Assembly (NCBI GenBank): GCA_963801065.1
Contig: CAWDDG010000004.1
Span: 310,001 to 374,000, forward strand
Origin: CAWDDG01 sp963801065
Lineage (GTDB): Bacteria; Actinomycetota; Actinomycetes; Jiangellales; Jiangellaceae
DNA: 64,000 bases
Direction: 5' to 3'
Shown: positions 17,637 through 25,386 of the stretch, one piece after another
Position numbering within the stretch: position 1 is the first letter of the stretch
Layout of the letters: the number at the start of each line of letters is the position of its first letter
Made by a program: the position numbers and the translations under genes
Notes under the pieces: generated by a model
What the model saw: the letters and a program-made list of their open reading frames with translations, nothing else
What the model was told of the DNA's origin: nothing
Database searches by the model: none

Positions 17637-19697
17637 TCAACGGAGCAGAGCAGGCGCCGTCCACTCCTCACCCAGCACGTGATGCGCCAGGAACGCGAAC
17701 ACCGTCTCGTACCAGACCTTCGCGTGCTGCGGCGTGAGGATCCAATGGTTCTCGTCCGGGAAGTAGAGGAACTTGTGCGGCACCTCGCCGTCGTCGGCCG
17801 CGGATCGGGAGGCCAGATCGCGCCAGAACCGCAGCGCCTCCCCGATCGGTACGCGGTAGTCCTTGTCGCCGTGGATCACCAGAGTCGGCGTGCTGATCGC
17901 ATCGACGTGGAGGCTCGGCGAGTTGTCGGCGGCCATCTCCGGGGTCATCTCGCGTTCCCAGTACCAGGCCGCGTCGGTCGTCGGCCCGAACTGGTCCAGT
18001 GACCACAAGCTGGCGTGAGTGACGACCGCCCGGAAGCGGTCGGTGTGGCCCGCGATCCAGTTGGCCATGTAGCCGCCGAAGGACCCACCCATGGCCGCCG
18101 TGCGCTCGTCGTCGACGTCGACACGCTTGACGACGGCGTCGACGATCGCCATCAGGTCGGCGTACGGCGCCGCGCCCCACGCACCCCAGCCGCGGCGGAC
18201 GAAGTCGAGGCCGTAGCCCGTCGACAACGCTGGGTCCGGCAGGAGCACCGCGTACCCGCGAGCGACAGCCAGCCACGGGTTCCACCGCCACGACCACGCG
18301 TTCCACGACCCGAGCGGCCCGCCGTGCACCCACAACAACAGCGGTGCCGGGAGCTCGGCGTCGGCCTCGTGCGGCAGAGCCAGCCAGGCCCGGACCCGTG
18401 CACCGTCCGGCGCCGTGGTATCGACCTCCGTGAGCGTGCCGGGCAGCGCCGGGTTGGGCTGCGGAGCCGGAAGCCCGACAGGCTGCTGTAATGGCACACC
18501 CGCCTCGAGCCGGACCGGCGATTGCGGCGCCAGGTAGGACGTACGCAATGCGTAGACGTGGCGACCGTCCGGCGACACCACGGGGTCGGAATACGCAGCG
18601 TCGTCGGCTGTGAGCCGCACGACCTCACCGGTGCCGGCATCGATCCGGAACAGCGGAGCGCGCCCGTCGTCGTCGGCCACGACGACCAGCGCCGAACCGT
18701 CCCGCGTCCAGCGTGGCGCGTCCGGCCACCGGTCCCAGTCGGCTGCGAGCTCACGCACGCTCCCGTCCGAGAGTGAGACGACGACGAGCGTGAGGTCGAT
18801 CGGCTCGATGGGCGTCGCGAGCCGTTCCCGGATGGTGGCGACACGCGTGCCGTCGGGCGAGATCCGCGGCGTGTGATACTCGGCCTCCGGGTCGTCGACC
18901 AGCATCCTGCGCTCTCCGCTGGCCACGTCGATCGCCGCGAGGCCCGGCTGGTAGCCGCCGCGGCGGAGCACGTTCCATGTCGTCACGACCGTGGTGCCAT
19001 CAGGACTGATGTCGTACTCCGCGTTGTCGAGCGCCCGCCCGCTGTCTGGAGTGAGATCGCGCAGGTCGACGGCGGTCTCGTCGCCCGAGAGCTCGCCGAC
19101 GAACAGGCGGGGCGCGTCGGGCCCGAGGTCGTGATCCCAGTATCGGACCGGATAGCGCTCGTGCAGGATCGCCGAGACCTTCTTGTCCTTGCGCTCCTTC
19201 CGCTTGTCCTCGTCGGTCTTGGCGTCGGTGGAGGACGGGAACGTGTCCGACGCGACGACAATGGTGCCGGCATCCCGTGCGACGACGAACCCACCGATGC
19301 CGCCTGGACGCGTGGCCACGACACGGGCCTCGCCCGGGCCGGCCGGTAGCAGCCAGAGAAGCGGCACCTCGTCGTCGGCATCCTTGGCCTGAGGATCCGG
19401 CCGGGCCGACGCGAACAGCAGCGACCCGTCGGGAAGGAATGCCGCCCCGGCCTCGCCCTTCGCGCTGCGGGTCAAGCGCCGGGCGGGACGCTCGCCGGCC
19501 GGATCGACCTCCCAGACCGCCGTGACGTACTTGGTCTTGTCGGCGTCCAGGAACGCGACCGACGTGACCAGTCTCGTGCCGTCCGGCGAGAGGGCCAGAC
19601 CTGTCGTACGCGAGAGGGCCAGGTAGGTGTCGAGGTCGTGGAACGGAGTCGGGGGAACGTCGGTCGCCGTGTCAGTCGTGTCCAGGATGTCTACCAC
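17637..19697 (-). CDS. S9 family peptidase (prolyl oligopeptidase/acylaminoacyl-peptidase type)
   Basis: A 686-residue cytoplasmic serine peptidase. The N-terminal 400 residues hold WD40-like propeller repeats (LSPDGTRLVTS, ISPDGTRVATI, VSPDGRHVYAL). The C-terminal alpha/beta-hydrolase domain has GGSFGGYMANW around the nucleophile, the Asp in HGDKDYRVPIGEA and the His in DENHWILTPQH. Such enzymes cleave short peptides or N-acylated amino acids. A loop of charged residues near 165 (KTDEDKRKERKDKK) is unusual. Start is a GTG at 19697, 44 bp from the divergent MDMPI gene. No signal peptide was found. Confidence 0.9.
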   Translation of the reverse strand: MVDILDTTDTATDVPPTPFHDLDTYLALSRTTGLALSPDGTRLVTSVAFLDADKTKYVTAVWEVDPAGERPARRLTRSAKGEAGAAFLPDGSLLFASARPDPQAKDADDEVPLLWLLPAGPGEARVVATRPGGIGGFVVARDAGTIVVASDTFPSSTDAKTDEDKRKERKDKKVSAILHERYPVRYWDHDLGPDAPRLFVGELSGDETAVDLRDLTPDSGRALDNAEYDISPDGTTVVTTWNVLRRGGYQPGLAAIDVASGERRMLVDDPEAEYHTPRISPDGTRVATIRERLATPIEPIDLTLVVVSLSDGSVRELAADWDRWPDAPRWTRDGSALVVVADDDGRAPLFRIDAGTGEVVRLTADDAAYSDPVVSPDGRHVYALRTSYLAPQSPVRLEAGVPLQQPVGLPAPQPNPALPGTLTEVDTTAPDGARVRAWLALPHEADAELPAPLLLWVHGGPLGSWNAWSWRWNPWLAVARGYAVLLPDPALSTGYGLDFVRRGWGAWGAAPYADLMAIVDAVVKRVDVDDERTAAMGGSFGGYMANWIAGHTDRFRAVVTHASLWSLDQFGPTTDAAWYWEREMTPEMAADNSPSLHVDAISTPTLVIHGDKDYRVPIGEALRFWRDLASRSAADDGEVPHKFLYFPDENHWILTPQHAKVWYETVFAFLAHHVLGEEWTAPALLR

Positions 19698-19741
19698 CCG
19701 TCCTGCCTATCACGACGTATTCACGCCCTAGGCTCCCGGGC

Positions 19742-20557
19742 ATGCACGGTGAGCTGGAGGCGTACGTCGAGGCGTGGCAGCACTCGACCGGCCAGCTGGT
19801 GGAGCTGGGCCGAGGACTGTCGGGCGACGAAGCTCGCCTGCCCACGGATCTGCCCGGCTGGGACGTGCACGACGTGTTCGCGCACCTCGCCGCGATCGAA
19901 GGCGCGCTGGCCGGGGAGCCGGACCCGCCAGGCGGGCCGATGCCCTTCTTGGACATCCGGGCGGTCGCCCCCGCCTACACCGCGCGAGGCGTCCAGGCCC
20001 GCCGCGACGCCTCGACGGTCGACGTCGTCGACGAGCTGGCACGGCACGTGACAACCCGCGCCGCGATGCTGGCGGCCGACCCGCCCGAGGACCCGAGCGA
20101 TCGGCCACCCCACGCACCGGGCGGACCTGGCTGGGACTGGCGGACGCTGCTTCGGAACCGCGCGATCGACGTGTGGACCCACGAGCAGGACATCCGCCGC
20201 GCAGTAGGGCGCCCGGGCAACCTGAGCGGACCCGGCGCCCTCGTGACCGTCGGCTCGTTCGCGTTCGCTCTGCCGTACGTGCTGGGCAAGCGGGTCGCGC
20301 CCGAACCAGGCACCACCGTGGTCTGGGAGGTCACCGGGCCGGTCGCTTTCACGGCCGCGATCGCGGTAGGGGACGACGGCCGTGCGGCCGCACTGCCGGA
20401 GCCTCCGGGTCGCGTCGACACCCTCCTCCGAACGGACACGGAGACATTCGCCATGCTCGGAGCCGGGCGCCGGGAGCCGGCGCGGCTCGAGGTCGAGATC
20501 GCCGGCGACACCGACCTGGCTGCCCGCATCCTCGGGTCAATGCGGCTCACCCCGTGA
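19742..20557 (+). CDS. maleylpyruvate isomerase-like (MDMPI/DinB fold) mycothiol-dependent enzyme
   Basis: A 271-residue protein with the N-terminal metal-binding DinB-type bundle of the MDMPI family: LPGWDVHDVFAHLAAIEG and the later DVWTHEQDIRRAV supply the His, Glu and Asp ligands. A C-terminal SCP2-like beta domain follows (from about residue 180). Relatives use mycothiol as cofactor or act as thiol transferases, so this supports an actinobacterial host. Its reaction is unknown. Start is the ATG at 19742, with the S9 peptidase reading away from it. Confidence 0.82.
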   Translation: MHGELEAYVEAWQHSTGQLVELGRGLSGDEARLPTDLPGWDVHDVFAHLAAIEGALAGEPDPPGGPMPFLDIRAVAPAYTARGVQARRDASTVDVVDELARHVTTRAAMLAADPPEDPSDRPPHAPGGPGWDWRTLLRNRAIDVWTHEQDIRRAVGRPGNLSGPGALVTVGSFAFALPYVLGKRVAPEPGTTVVWEVTGPVAFTAAIAVGDDGRAAALPEPPGRVDTLLRTDTETFAMLGAGRREPARLEVEIAGDTDLAARILGSMRLTP

Positions 20558-20596
20558 CCCGTGGCCGGCGTGGTTGGTGTCGCCTCTCGAGGCCGG

Positions 20597-20683
20597 AATG
20601 GCACGCCGGACCGCTCCACATACGCGGACAAGTCGGGCGCTGAGAAGGGGTGGGCGTGCCATTACCAGCGGTTGGGCGTGCCA
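20597..20683. repeat. three copies of a TGGCACGCC element between convergent genes
   Basis: AATGGCACGCC at 20597-20607 is an exact inverted match to GGCGTGCCATT at 20653-20663. A further direct copy, TGGGCGTGCCA, lies at 20673-20683, 22 bp after the same 11-mer at 20651-20661. They fill the 152-bp gap between the convergent MDMPI and LacI genes. The inverted pair could form a long-looped hairpin; the set may be a small dispersed repeat. No function can be assigned. Confidence 0.4.
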
Positions 20684-20709
20684 AACCGGTCCACGGGTGC
20701 TCTAGGTGA

Positions 20710-21717
20710 TCAGGCTCGGGAGGGCTGGGCGGTGGTGCCGCGGACCACCAGGTGGGTCGGGACAGTGACCACGTGCGGCTCCGGCGGCTCGTCGGGCATG
20801 AGGCGCTCGACCAGCAGGCCGGCCGCGATCCGGCCTTGCTCGCGGACCGGCTGCGCCATCGTGGTCAGGTCGAACAGCCACGCCAGGTCGTGGTCGTCGA
20901 CGCCGACCACGGACATGTCCTCGGGCACCCGCAGTCCAGCCCGGCGAACCGCGTAAAGGATCCCCATCGCGATCTCGTCCGACGCGGCGACGACAGCGGT
21001 CGGCGGGTCGGTCTGACCGAGCAGGACTGCCGCCGCTGCAAGCCCACCGTCGACCGTGAACTCGGCGGGAACCGCCAGACCCGGATCGGGCGAGATTCCG
21101 AAGACCTTCAGCGCGCGTTCGTAGCCGAGCTGGCGATCGGGCGCGACCGGGAAGCCGAGATGGTCGTTGGGGTCGCCGCCGGCGAACGCAATCCGCCGGT
21201 GGTTCAGGTCCAGCAGGTGCTGCGTCGCCGCATACCCGGCGCCGACGTCGTCGATGCGAACGCCGGAGAGCCCGGCCACGGCCGGACCAACCATCGCGAC
21301 CGGGCGATGCAGCTTCCCCAGTGCGGCCACCTCGTGCGCCGTGAGCGGAAGGCTCATCACCAACAGGGCATCGACCCGCTTGCTCAGCAGCTTCGTATCG
21401 AGTTCTCGGCGGTCGGCCTCGCCGCCGATCTCGTAGAGCAGGACGTCGTACCCGTGCTCGACGAACACCTGCTGCGCGCCTTCCACGACCGCGGTGAAGA
21501 ACCACCGCCCGAGCCAGGGCACAACCACGCCGATCGTGCCGGTCCGGCCGGTGGGCAGGCCGGCGGCGCTGGGAGACGGCACGTACCCGAGCTCAGCCGC
21601 CGCTCCCCGGACGACCTCTCTGGTCGCCGGCGCGACACCCGGCAATCCACGGAGCGCGCGGGAGACCGTCGCCACCGACACCCCGGCGCGGGCGGCCACA
21701 TCGGTGATGCTGCTCAT
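20710..21717 (-). CDS. LacI family transcriptional regulator
   Basis: A 335-residue regulator. The N-terminal helix-turn-helix is SSITDVAARAGVSVATVSRA with hinge helix LGYVPSPSAAGL; the rest is a periplasmic-binding-protein-like sugar-sensing domain (TIGVVVPWLGRWFFTAVVEG). The gene is the fourth of a same-strand run: binding protein, two permeases, regulator, and starts only 30 bp after the second permease. It very likely represses that operon until the sugar is bound, and perhaps also the GH1 gene, which has a similar upstream box. ATG start at 21717. Confidence 0.92.
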   Translation of the reverse strand: MSSITDVAARAGVSVATVSRALRGLPGVAPATREVVRGAAAELGYVPSPSAAGLPTGRTGTIGVVVPWLGRWFFTAVVEGAQQVFVEHGYDVLLYEIGGEADRRELDTKLLSKRVDALLVMSLPLTAHEVAALGKLHRPVAMVGPAVAGLSGVRIDDVGAGYAATQHLLDLNHRRIAFAGGDPNDHLGFPVAPDRQLGYERALKVFGISPDPGLAVPAEFTVDGGLAAAAVLLGQTDPPTAVVAASDEIAMGILYAVRRAGLRVPEDMSVVGVDDHDLAWLFDLTTMAQPVREQGRIAAGLLVERLMPDEPPEPHVVTVPTHLVVRGTTAQPSRA

Positions 21718-21747
21718 GACCCCGGCCCCGAAACATCGCCCGCGTGA

Positions 21748-22680
21748 CTAACCCTTCACGCTCCCCGCGAGCAGTCCGCGGACGAAGTACCGCTGCAGCG
21801 CGAGGAACACGATGACCGGGACGATGATCGAGACGAATGCGCCGGCCGACAACAGATGCCAGTCGCCGCCACGGTTGCCCTGTAGCTCGGCCAACCGGAC
21901 GGTCAACGGAGCCACGTCTTGGGTGCCGCCCGCGAAGACCAACGCCACCAACAGGTCGTTCCACACCCAGAGGAACTGGAAGATGCCGAACGCCGCGATC
22001 GCCGGCATGACGAGCGGCAGCATTATCCGGGAGAAGATCGTGACGTGGCCGGCACCGTCGACGCGGGCCGCCTCGATCAGCTCGCGCGGGACTTCCTTCA
22101 TGAAGTTGTGCAGCAGGAAGATCGCCAGCGGCAGGGCAAAGATCGAGTGCGACAGCCAAACGGTCCAGAAGGTGCCCGCGACGCTCGGCAGGCCCAACGG
22201 CGGGTTGACGTAGAGCTGGAGCAGCGGAATCAGCGCAACCTGGATGGGCACGATCTGGAGGGCGAACACGGCCACGAAAATCGTGTCGCGGAACGGGAAC
22301 CGCATCCAGGCGAAGCCGTATGCGGCCAGGGTGGCGATCGTCAGTGGGATGATCACCGACGGGATCGTGATGACGAACGAGTTCACGAAGTAGGTCGCGA
22401 GCTCGGTGTCGCCGCCGAAGAGCACCTCCTCGTAGTTGTCAAGAGTGACCTCCGGGTTGGTGAACCAGGTCCACCAGCCCGTCGTCTTGATGGCGATCTC
22501 CGGCCGGAACGACGAGAGGAACAGCCCGAACGTCGGGATCGTCCAGAGGATGGCGATCACGATCGCGAAGAAGGAGGCCCACGGCGAGGTGAGGCCCTTC
22601 TTGGCACGTCCGGAGATCGTCTTGGCGTCGACACCAGCGAGCTCGGCGCGGGCCTCCGGAGTGGTGATCGCAGCACTCAT
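21748..22680 (-). CDS. CUT1 carbohydrate ABC transporter permease (MalG-like)
   Basis: A 310-residue inner-membrane protein with six hydrophobic helices and the ABC-permease EAA loop (ELIEAARVDGAGHVTIFSRIMLPL, cytoplasmic contact to the ATPase). The N-terminus is a roughly 35-residue cytoplasmic stretch before the first helix. ATG at 22680 overlaps the TGA of the upstream permease (ATGA), so the two are translationally coupled. The open frame further upstream is a shadow of that gene. No ATPase is encoded in the operon; actinobacteria commonly share one MsmK-type ATPase among CUT1 systems. Confidence 0.92.
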   Translation of the reverse strand: MSAAITTPEARAELAGVDAKTISGRAKKGLTSPWASFFAIVIAILWTIPTFGLFLSSFRPEIAIKTTGWWTWFTNPEVTLDNYEEVLFGGDTELATYFVNSFVITIPSVIIPLTIATLAAYGFAWMRFPFRDTIFVAVFALQIVPIQVALIPLLQLYVNPPLGLPSVAGTFWTVWLSHSIFALPLAIFLLHNFMKEVPRELIEAARVDGAGHVTIFSRIMLPLVMPAIAAFGIFQFLWVWNDLLVALVFAGGTQDVAPLTVRLAELQGNRGGDWHLLSAGAFVSIIVPVIVFLALQRYFVRGLLAGSVKG

Positions 22681-23645
22681 CGGTACTCCCCCGCCTTCCG
22701 CAACTGCCGGACGTTGTAGATGACGATCGGTATCACCAGAACGAACAGCACGACGGCTAGCGCTGAGCCGAGACCACGTTCGCCCTGCCTGAAGCTCTGC
22801 ACGTAGAACTCGTTGGCGACGACGCTGGTGTCGAACTGGCCGCCCGTCATGGTCCGCACGATGTCGAACACCTTGAGCGTGCCGATAGTGATCGTGGTCA
22901 GCACGACGATCAGAGCGGGGCGGATGCTCGGCACGGTGATGTAGCGGAACATCTTCGGGCCGGCCAGACCGTCGAGTCGTGCGGCCTCGGTGATGTCGGC
23001 CGGGATGGCCTTGATCGCCGCTGAGAGCACGGTCATCGCGAATCCGGCCTGGACCCAGATCAAGACCACGATCAAAAAGATCGTGTTCGCTGGCCACCCG
23101 AGCAGGAACTGGTGCGGCTCGAAACCTAGCCAGACCAGTACCTGGTTGGCGATCCCGATCTGGTCGACGCCCTGCTGGTCGGGCCGGTACTCGTAGACGA
23201 ACCGCCAGATGATCGACGCACCGACCAGCGAGATCGCCAGCGGCAGGAAGATCAGGGCCTTGGCAACCGCCTCTATCCGGGCCCGGTCGACCAGCACGGC
23301 ATAGACGAGGCCGATGAACGTCGCGACGATGGGCGTAATCACGACCCAGAGGAACGTGTTCTGGAGCACCGTGACCAGTGCCGGATTGGTCACGATCGTC
23401 TCGTAGTTGTCGAGGCCGACGAAGTTCTCCGTCCTACGGTCGAAGAAGGACTGGTAGATCGTCCGAATGGCCGGGTAGAGCAGCCCGAGCGCCAGCATCA
23501 GGAACGCTGGGAGCACGAACGCCAGCGACGCGACCAGGTCGGAGCGCCCGCGGGCTCGCCCCACCACCAGCAGAACCACACCCATCACCGCGGCGAACAG
23601 CGCGATGGCGAACACCATCAGGCCGAACTTCCCGAGATTCTCCAT
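22677..23645 (-). CDS. CUT1 carbohydrate ABC transporter permease (MalF-like)
   Basis: A 322-residue permease partner with six to seven hydrophobic segments and the EAA loop ITEAARLDGLAGPKMFRYITVP. The N-terminal pair of helices is separated by a short basic loop (RARGRSD). It follows the binding-protein gene by 130 bp, a gap that holds a strong stem-loop, and overlaps the next permease by four bases. It forms the membrane pore with the MalG-like subunit. Start ATG 23645. Confidence 0.92.
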   Translation of the reverse strand: MENLGKFGLMVFAIALFAAVMGVVLLVVGRARGRSDLVASLAFVLPAFLMLALGLLYPAIRTIYQSFFDRRTENFVGLDNYETIVTNPALVTVLQNTFLWVVITPIVATFIGLVYAVLVDRARIEAVAKALIFLPLAISLVGASIIWRFVYEYRPDQQGVDQIGIANQVLVWLGFEPHQFLLGWPANTIFLIVVLIWVQAGFAMTVLSAAIKAIPADITEAARLDGLAGPKMFRYITVPSIRPALIVVLTTITIGTLKVFDIVRTMTGGQFDTSVVANEFYVQSFRQGERGLGSALAVVLFVLVIPIVIYNVRQLRKAGEYR

Positions 23646-23721
23646 GTGGCCTCACCCTCCGGTCGTGGACCAAGGATGCCGGTCAGAAGGCGACCGGGCT
23701 AGAGCGTCGAGCAACCTGAGA

Positions 23722-23760
23722 TGCGGGCAGGTCCGTACAGAGAGCGCGGACCTGCCCGCA
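23722..23760 (-). terminator. stem-loop between binding-protein and permease genes
   Basis: TGCGGGCAGGTCCG at 23722-23735 pairs perfectly with CGGACCTGCCCGCA at 23747-23760, a 14-bp stem with an 11-base loop. It starts about 16 bases after the binding-protein stop codon. There is no U-run on the operon strand, so it is more likely an mRNA-stabilising or partial-termination element that lets the binding protein be made in excess over the permeases, as known for other binding-protein operons. Stem seen directly; role inferred. Confidence 0.7.
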
Positions 23761-23775
23761 GCCAGATCTCGTGAC

Positions 23776-25155
23776 CTACGGCCAGGAGTTCTCGATCTCG
23801 TCCGCGACCTCCTGCGTGCTGGCGCCGGTCAGCCAGTCGACCATCCCGGTCCAGAACGACCCTGTCCCGACCGCTCCGGGCATCAGGTCCGAGGCGTCGA
23901 AGCGGAATACCGTTGCCTCGTCCTGCAGGATCTCAGCGGACAGCCGGTTGATCGGGCTGTCGTAGGCGTCCAGCGGCACCTCGCGGTTCGCCGACACGAA
24001 GTTCGGCCCCGACGCCCGCTCGTTGTGCCAGTCGGCGGTCGCCATGTAGGCCTGGAACGCCTGGACTTCCGGCCGGTCGGAGAAGGCCGCGACGAACTCG
24101 CCGCCACCGAGCACCGGGCTGCCCTGAGATGGGTCGATCGGCGGCAGGTAGAACGCGAAGATGTCGCCGTTCTCGGCAACCTCGGTTCCCTCCGGCCAGT
24201 TGGCCGCGTAGAACGACGCCTGCCGGTGCATGTAGCACTGGCCGAGCGTGATCGGCAGGCCACCGTCCTCGAACCGCGTCGTGGCGATGCTCGCCACGTC
24301 GCCCAGGCCACCGTTGACGTAGTCCTCGTTCTTGAGGATCTCGCCGACCGTGTCGATCGCCTCGATGATCTGCGGGTCGTTGAACGGGATCTCGTGGTTG
24401 GTCCACTGGTCGTAGACCTCGGCACCGGCCGTGCGCAGGACGACGTCTTCGACCCAGTCGGTTGCCGGCCAGCCGGTTGCCTCTCCGGATCCGACGCCCG
24501 CACACCACGGCTTGCCGCCGTCCTCGACGATCTGGTCGGAGAGCGCGAGCATCTCGTCCCAGGTCTCCGGCACCTCGTACCCTGCCTCTTCGAAGGCGGT
24601 CGGCGAGTACCACACGAACGACTTCACGTTGGCACCGAACGGCGCCGCGTAGAACGTACCGTCGACTTCGCCGTAGGCCTTCCAGTCCGGCGAGAAGAAC
24701 TCGTCGACGTTGGCCTCGACCGCTTCTGATGCCGGTACGACGGCGTCGGGGTAGTCCTCGACGAGCGTACGGAGAAGGCCCGGCTGCGGCAGGATCGCCA
24801 TGTCGGGAGGCGCGCCGCCCTCGACGCGCACCGGCAACTGAGCCTCGAACTCGTCGGAGCCTTCGTAGATGATCGTCGCGCCGGTGCACTCCTCGAACTT
24901 GTCGAACGACGCCTCTAATGGTGCGTCCTCCGGAGCGATGATCGTGCTGTACATGGTGATCTCGGTCCCGCTGAGATCGCCGTATTCCGCCGACAGGGCG
25001 TCACAGTCGGCTCCTGCGCCGATGCTCGTGTCTTCGTCGCCGCCGCCGCCGTCGCCGCTGTCGTCGTCGTCGCCGCCACATGCGGCTAAGACGAGGGACA
25101 GCCCAAGGGCGAAGGTGACCGCGCTGATGCCGCGTCCGGTGGTGCTGATGGCCAT
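23776..25155 (-). CDS. sugar ABC transporter substrate-binding lipoprotein
   Basis: A 459-residue extracellular solute-binding protein (family 1 type). The signal peptide ends in a lipobox LSLVLAAC, so the protein is lipid-anchored outside the membrane; a Gly/Asp-rich linker (GGDDDDSGDGGGGDED) follows before the binding domain. Later motifs PVRVEGGAPPDMAILPQPG and GELVDGTFYAAPFGANVKS-like segments fit sugar-binding proteins that take alpha-glucosides or oligosaccharides. ATG at 25155 follows a good GGAGG. First gene of the operon; LacI-like boxes lie 70-120 bp upstream. The sugar is not identifiable. Confidence 0.92.
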   Translation of the reverse strand: MAISTTGRGISAVTFALGLSLVLAACGGDDDDSGDGGGGDEDTSIGAGADCDALSAEYGDLSGTEITMYSTIIAPEDAPLEASFDKFEECTGATIIYEGSDEFEAQLPVRVEGGAPPDMAILPQPGLLRTLVEDYPDAVVPASEAVEANVDEFFSPDWKAYGEVDGTFYAAPFGANVKSFVWYSPTAFEEAGYEVPETWDEMLALSDQIVEDGGKPWCAGVGSGEATGWPATDWVEDVVLRTAGAEVYDQWTNHEIPFNDPQIIEAIDTVGEILKNEDYVNGGLGDVASIATTRFEDGGLPITLGQCYMHRQASFYAANWPEGTEVAENGDIFAFYLPPIDPSQGSPVLGGGEFVAAFSDRPEVQAFQAYMATADWHNERASGPNFVSANREVPLDAYDSPINRLSAEILQDEATVFRFDASDLMPGAVGTGSFWTGMVDWLTGASTQEVADEIENSWP

Positions 25156-25223
25156 ACTGGCCCGCCTCCTTCGATGGTTCCCCCGGTCCGGACGCTTGCA
25201 GCCCGCGTCCCGGTGACTTCGAA

Positions 25224-25278
25224 GGCAAACGTTTAAGAAACCCGTTGGCAAGCGATGGGGCATTGCTCGTCGATAACG
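25224..25278. promoter_or_regulatory. promoter region of the sugar operon with LacI-like boxes
   Basis: GGCAAACGTTTAAG at 25224-25237 contains the perfect 8-bp palindrome AAACGTTT (25227-25234), the core of many LacI-family operators, and resembles the box upstream of GH1. TCGATAACG at 25270-25278 repeats the 9-mer found upstream of the GH3 gene. Both are 70-125 bp upstream of the binding-protein start. No confident -35/-10 pair could be chosen. Confidence 0.4.
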
Positions 25279-25386
25279 ATTCGGTCACGCGCCCGACATG
25301 GAGCTATTTATGCCGGTGAGAGCGCGACCACTCGCTGATTTCTGTGCGACGGCCCGCCACCCGACGCTGTTCCGGGTGGACCGTGA

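Noticed and set aside
20597..20683. TGGCACG resembles a sigma-54 -24 element
   Set aside because: No TTGC follows at the right spacing, and actinobacteria lack sigma-54.
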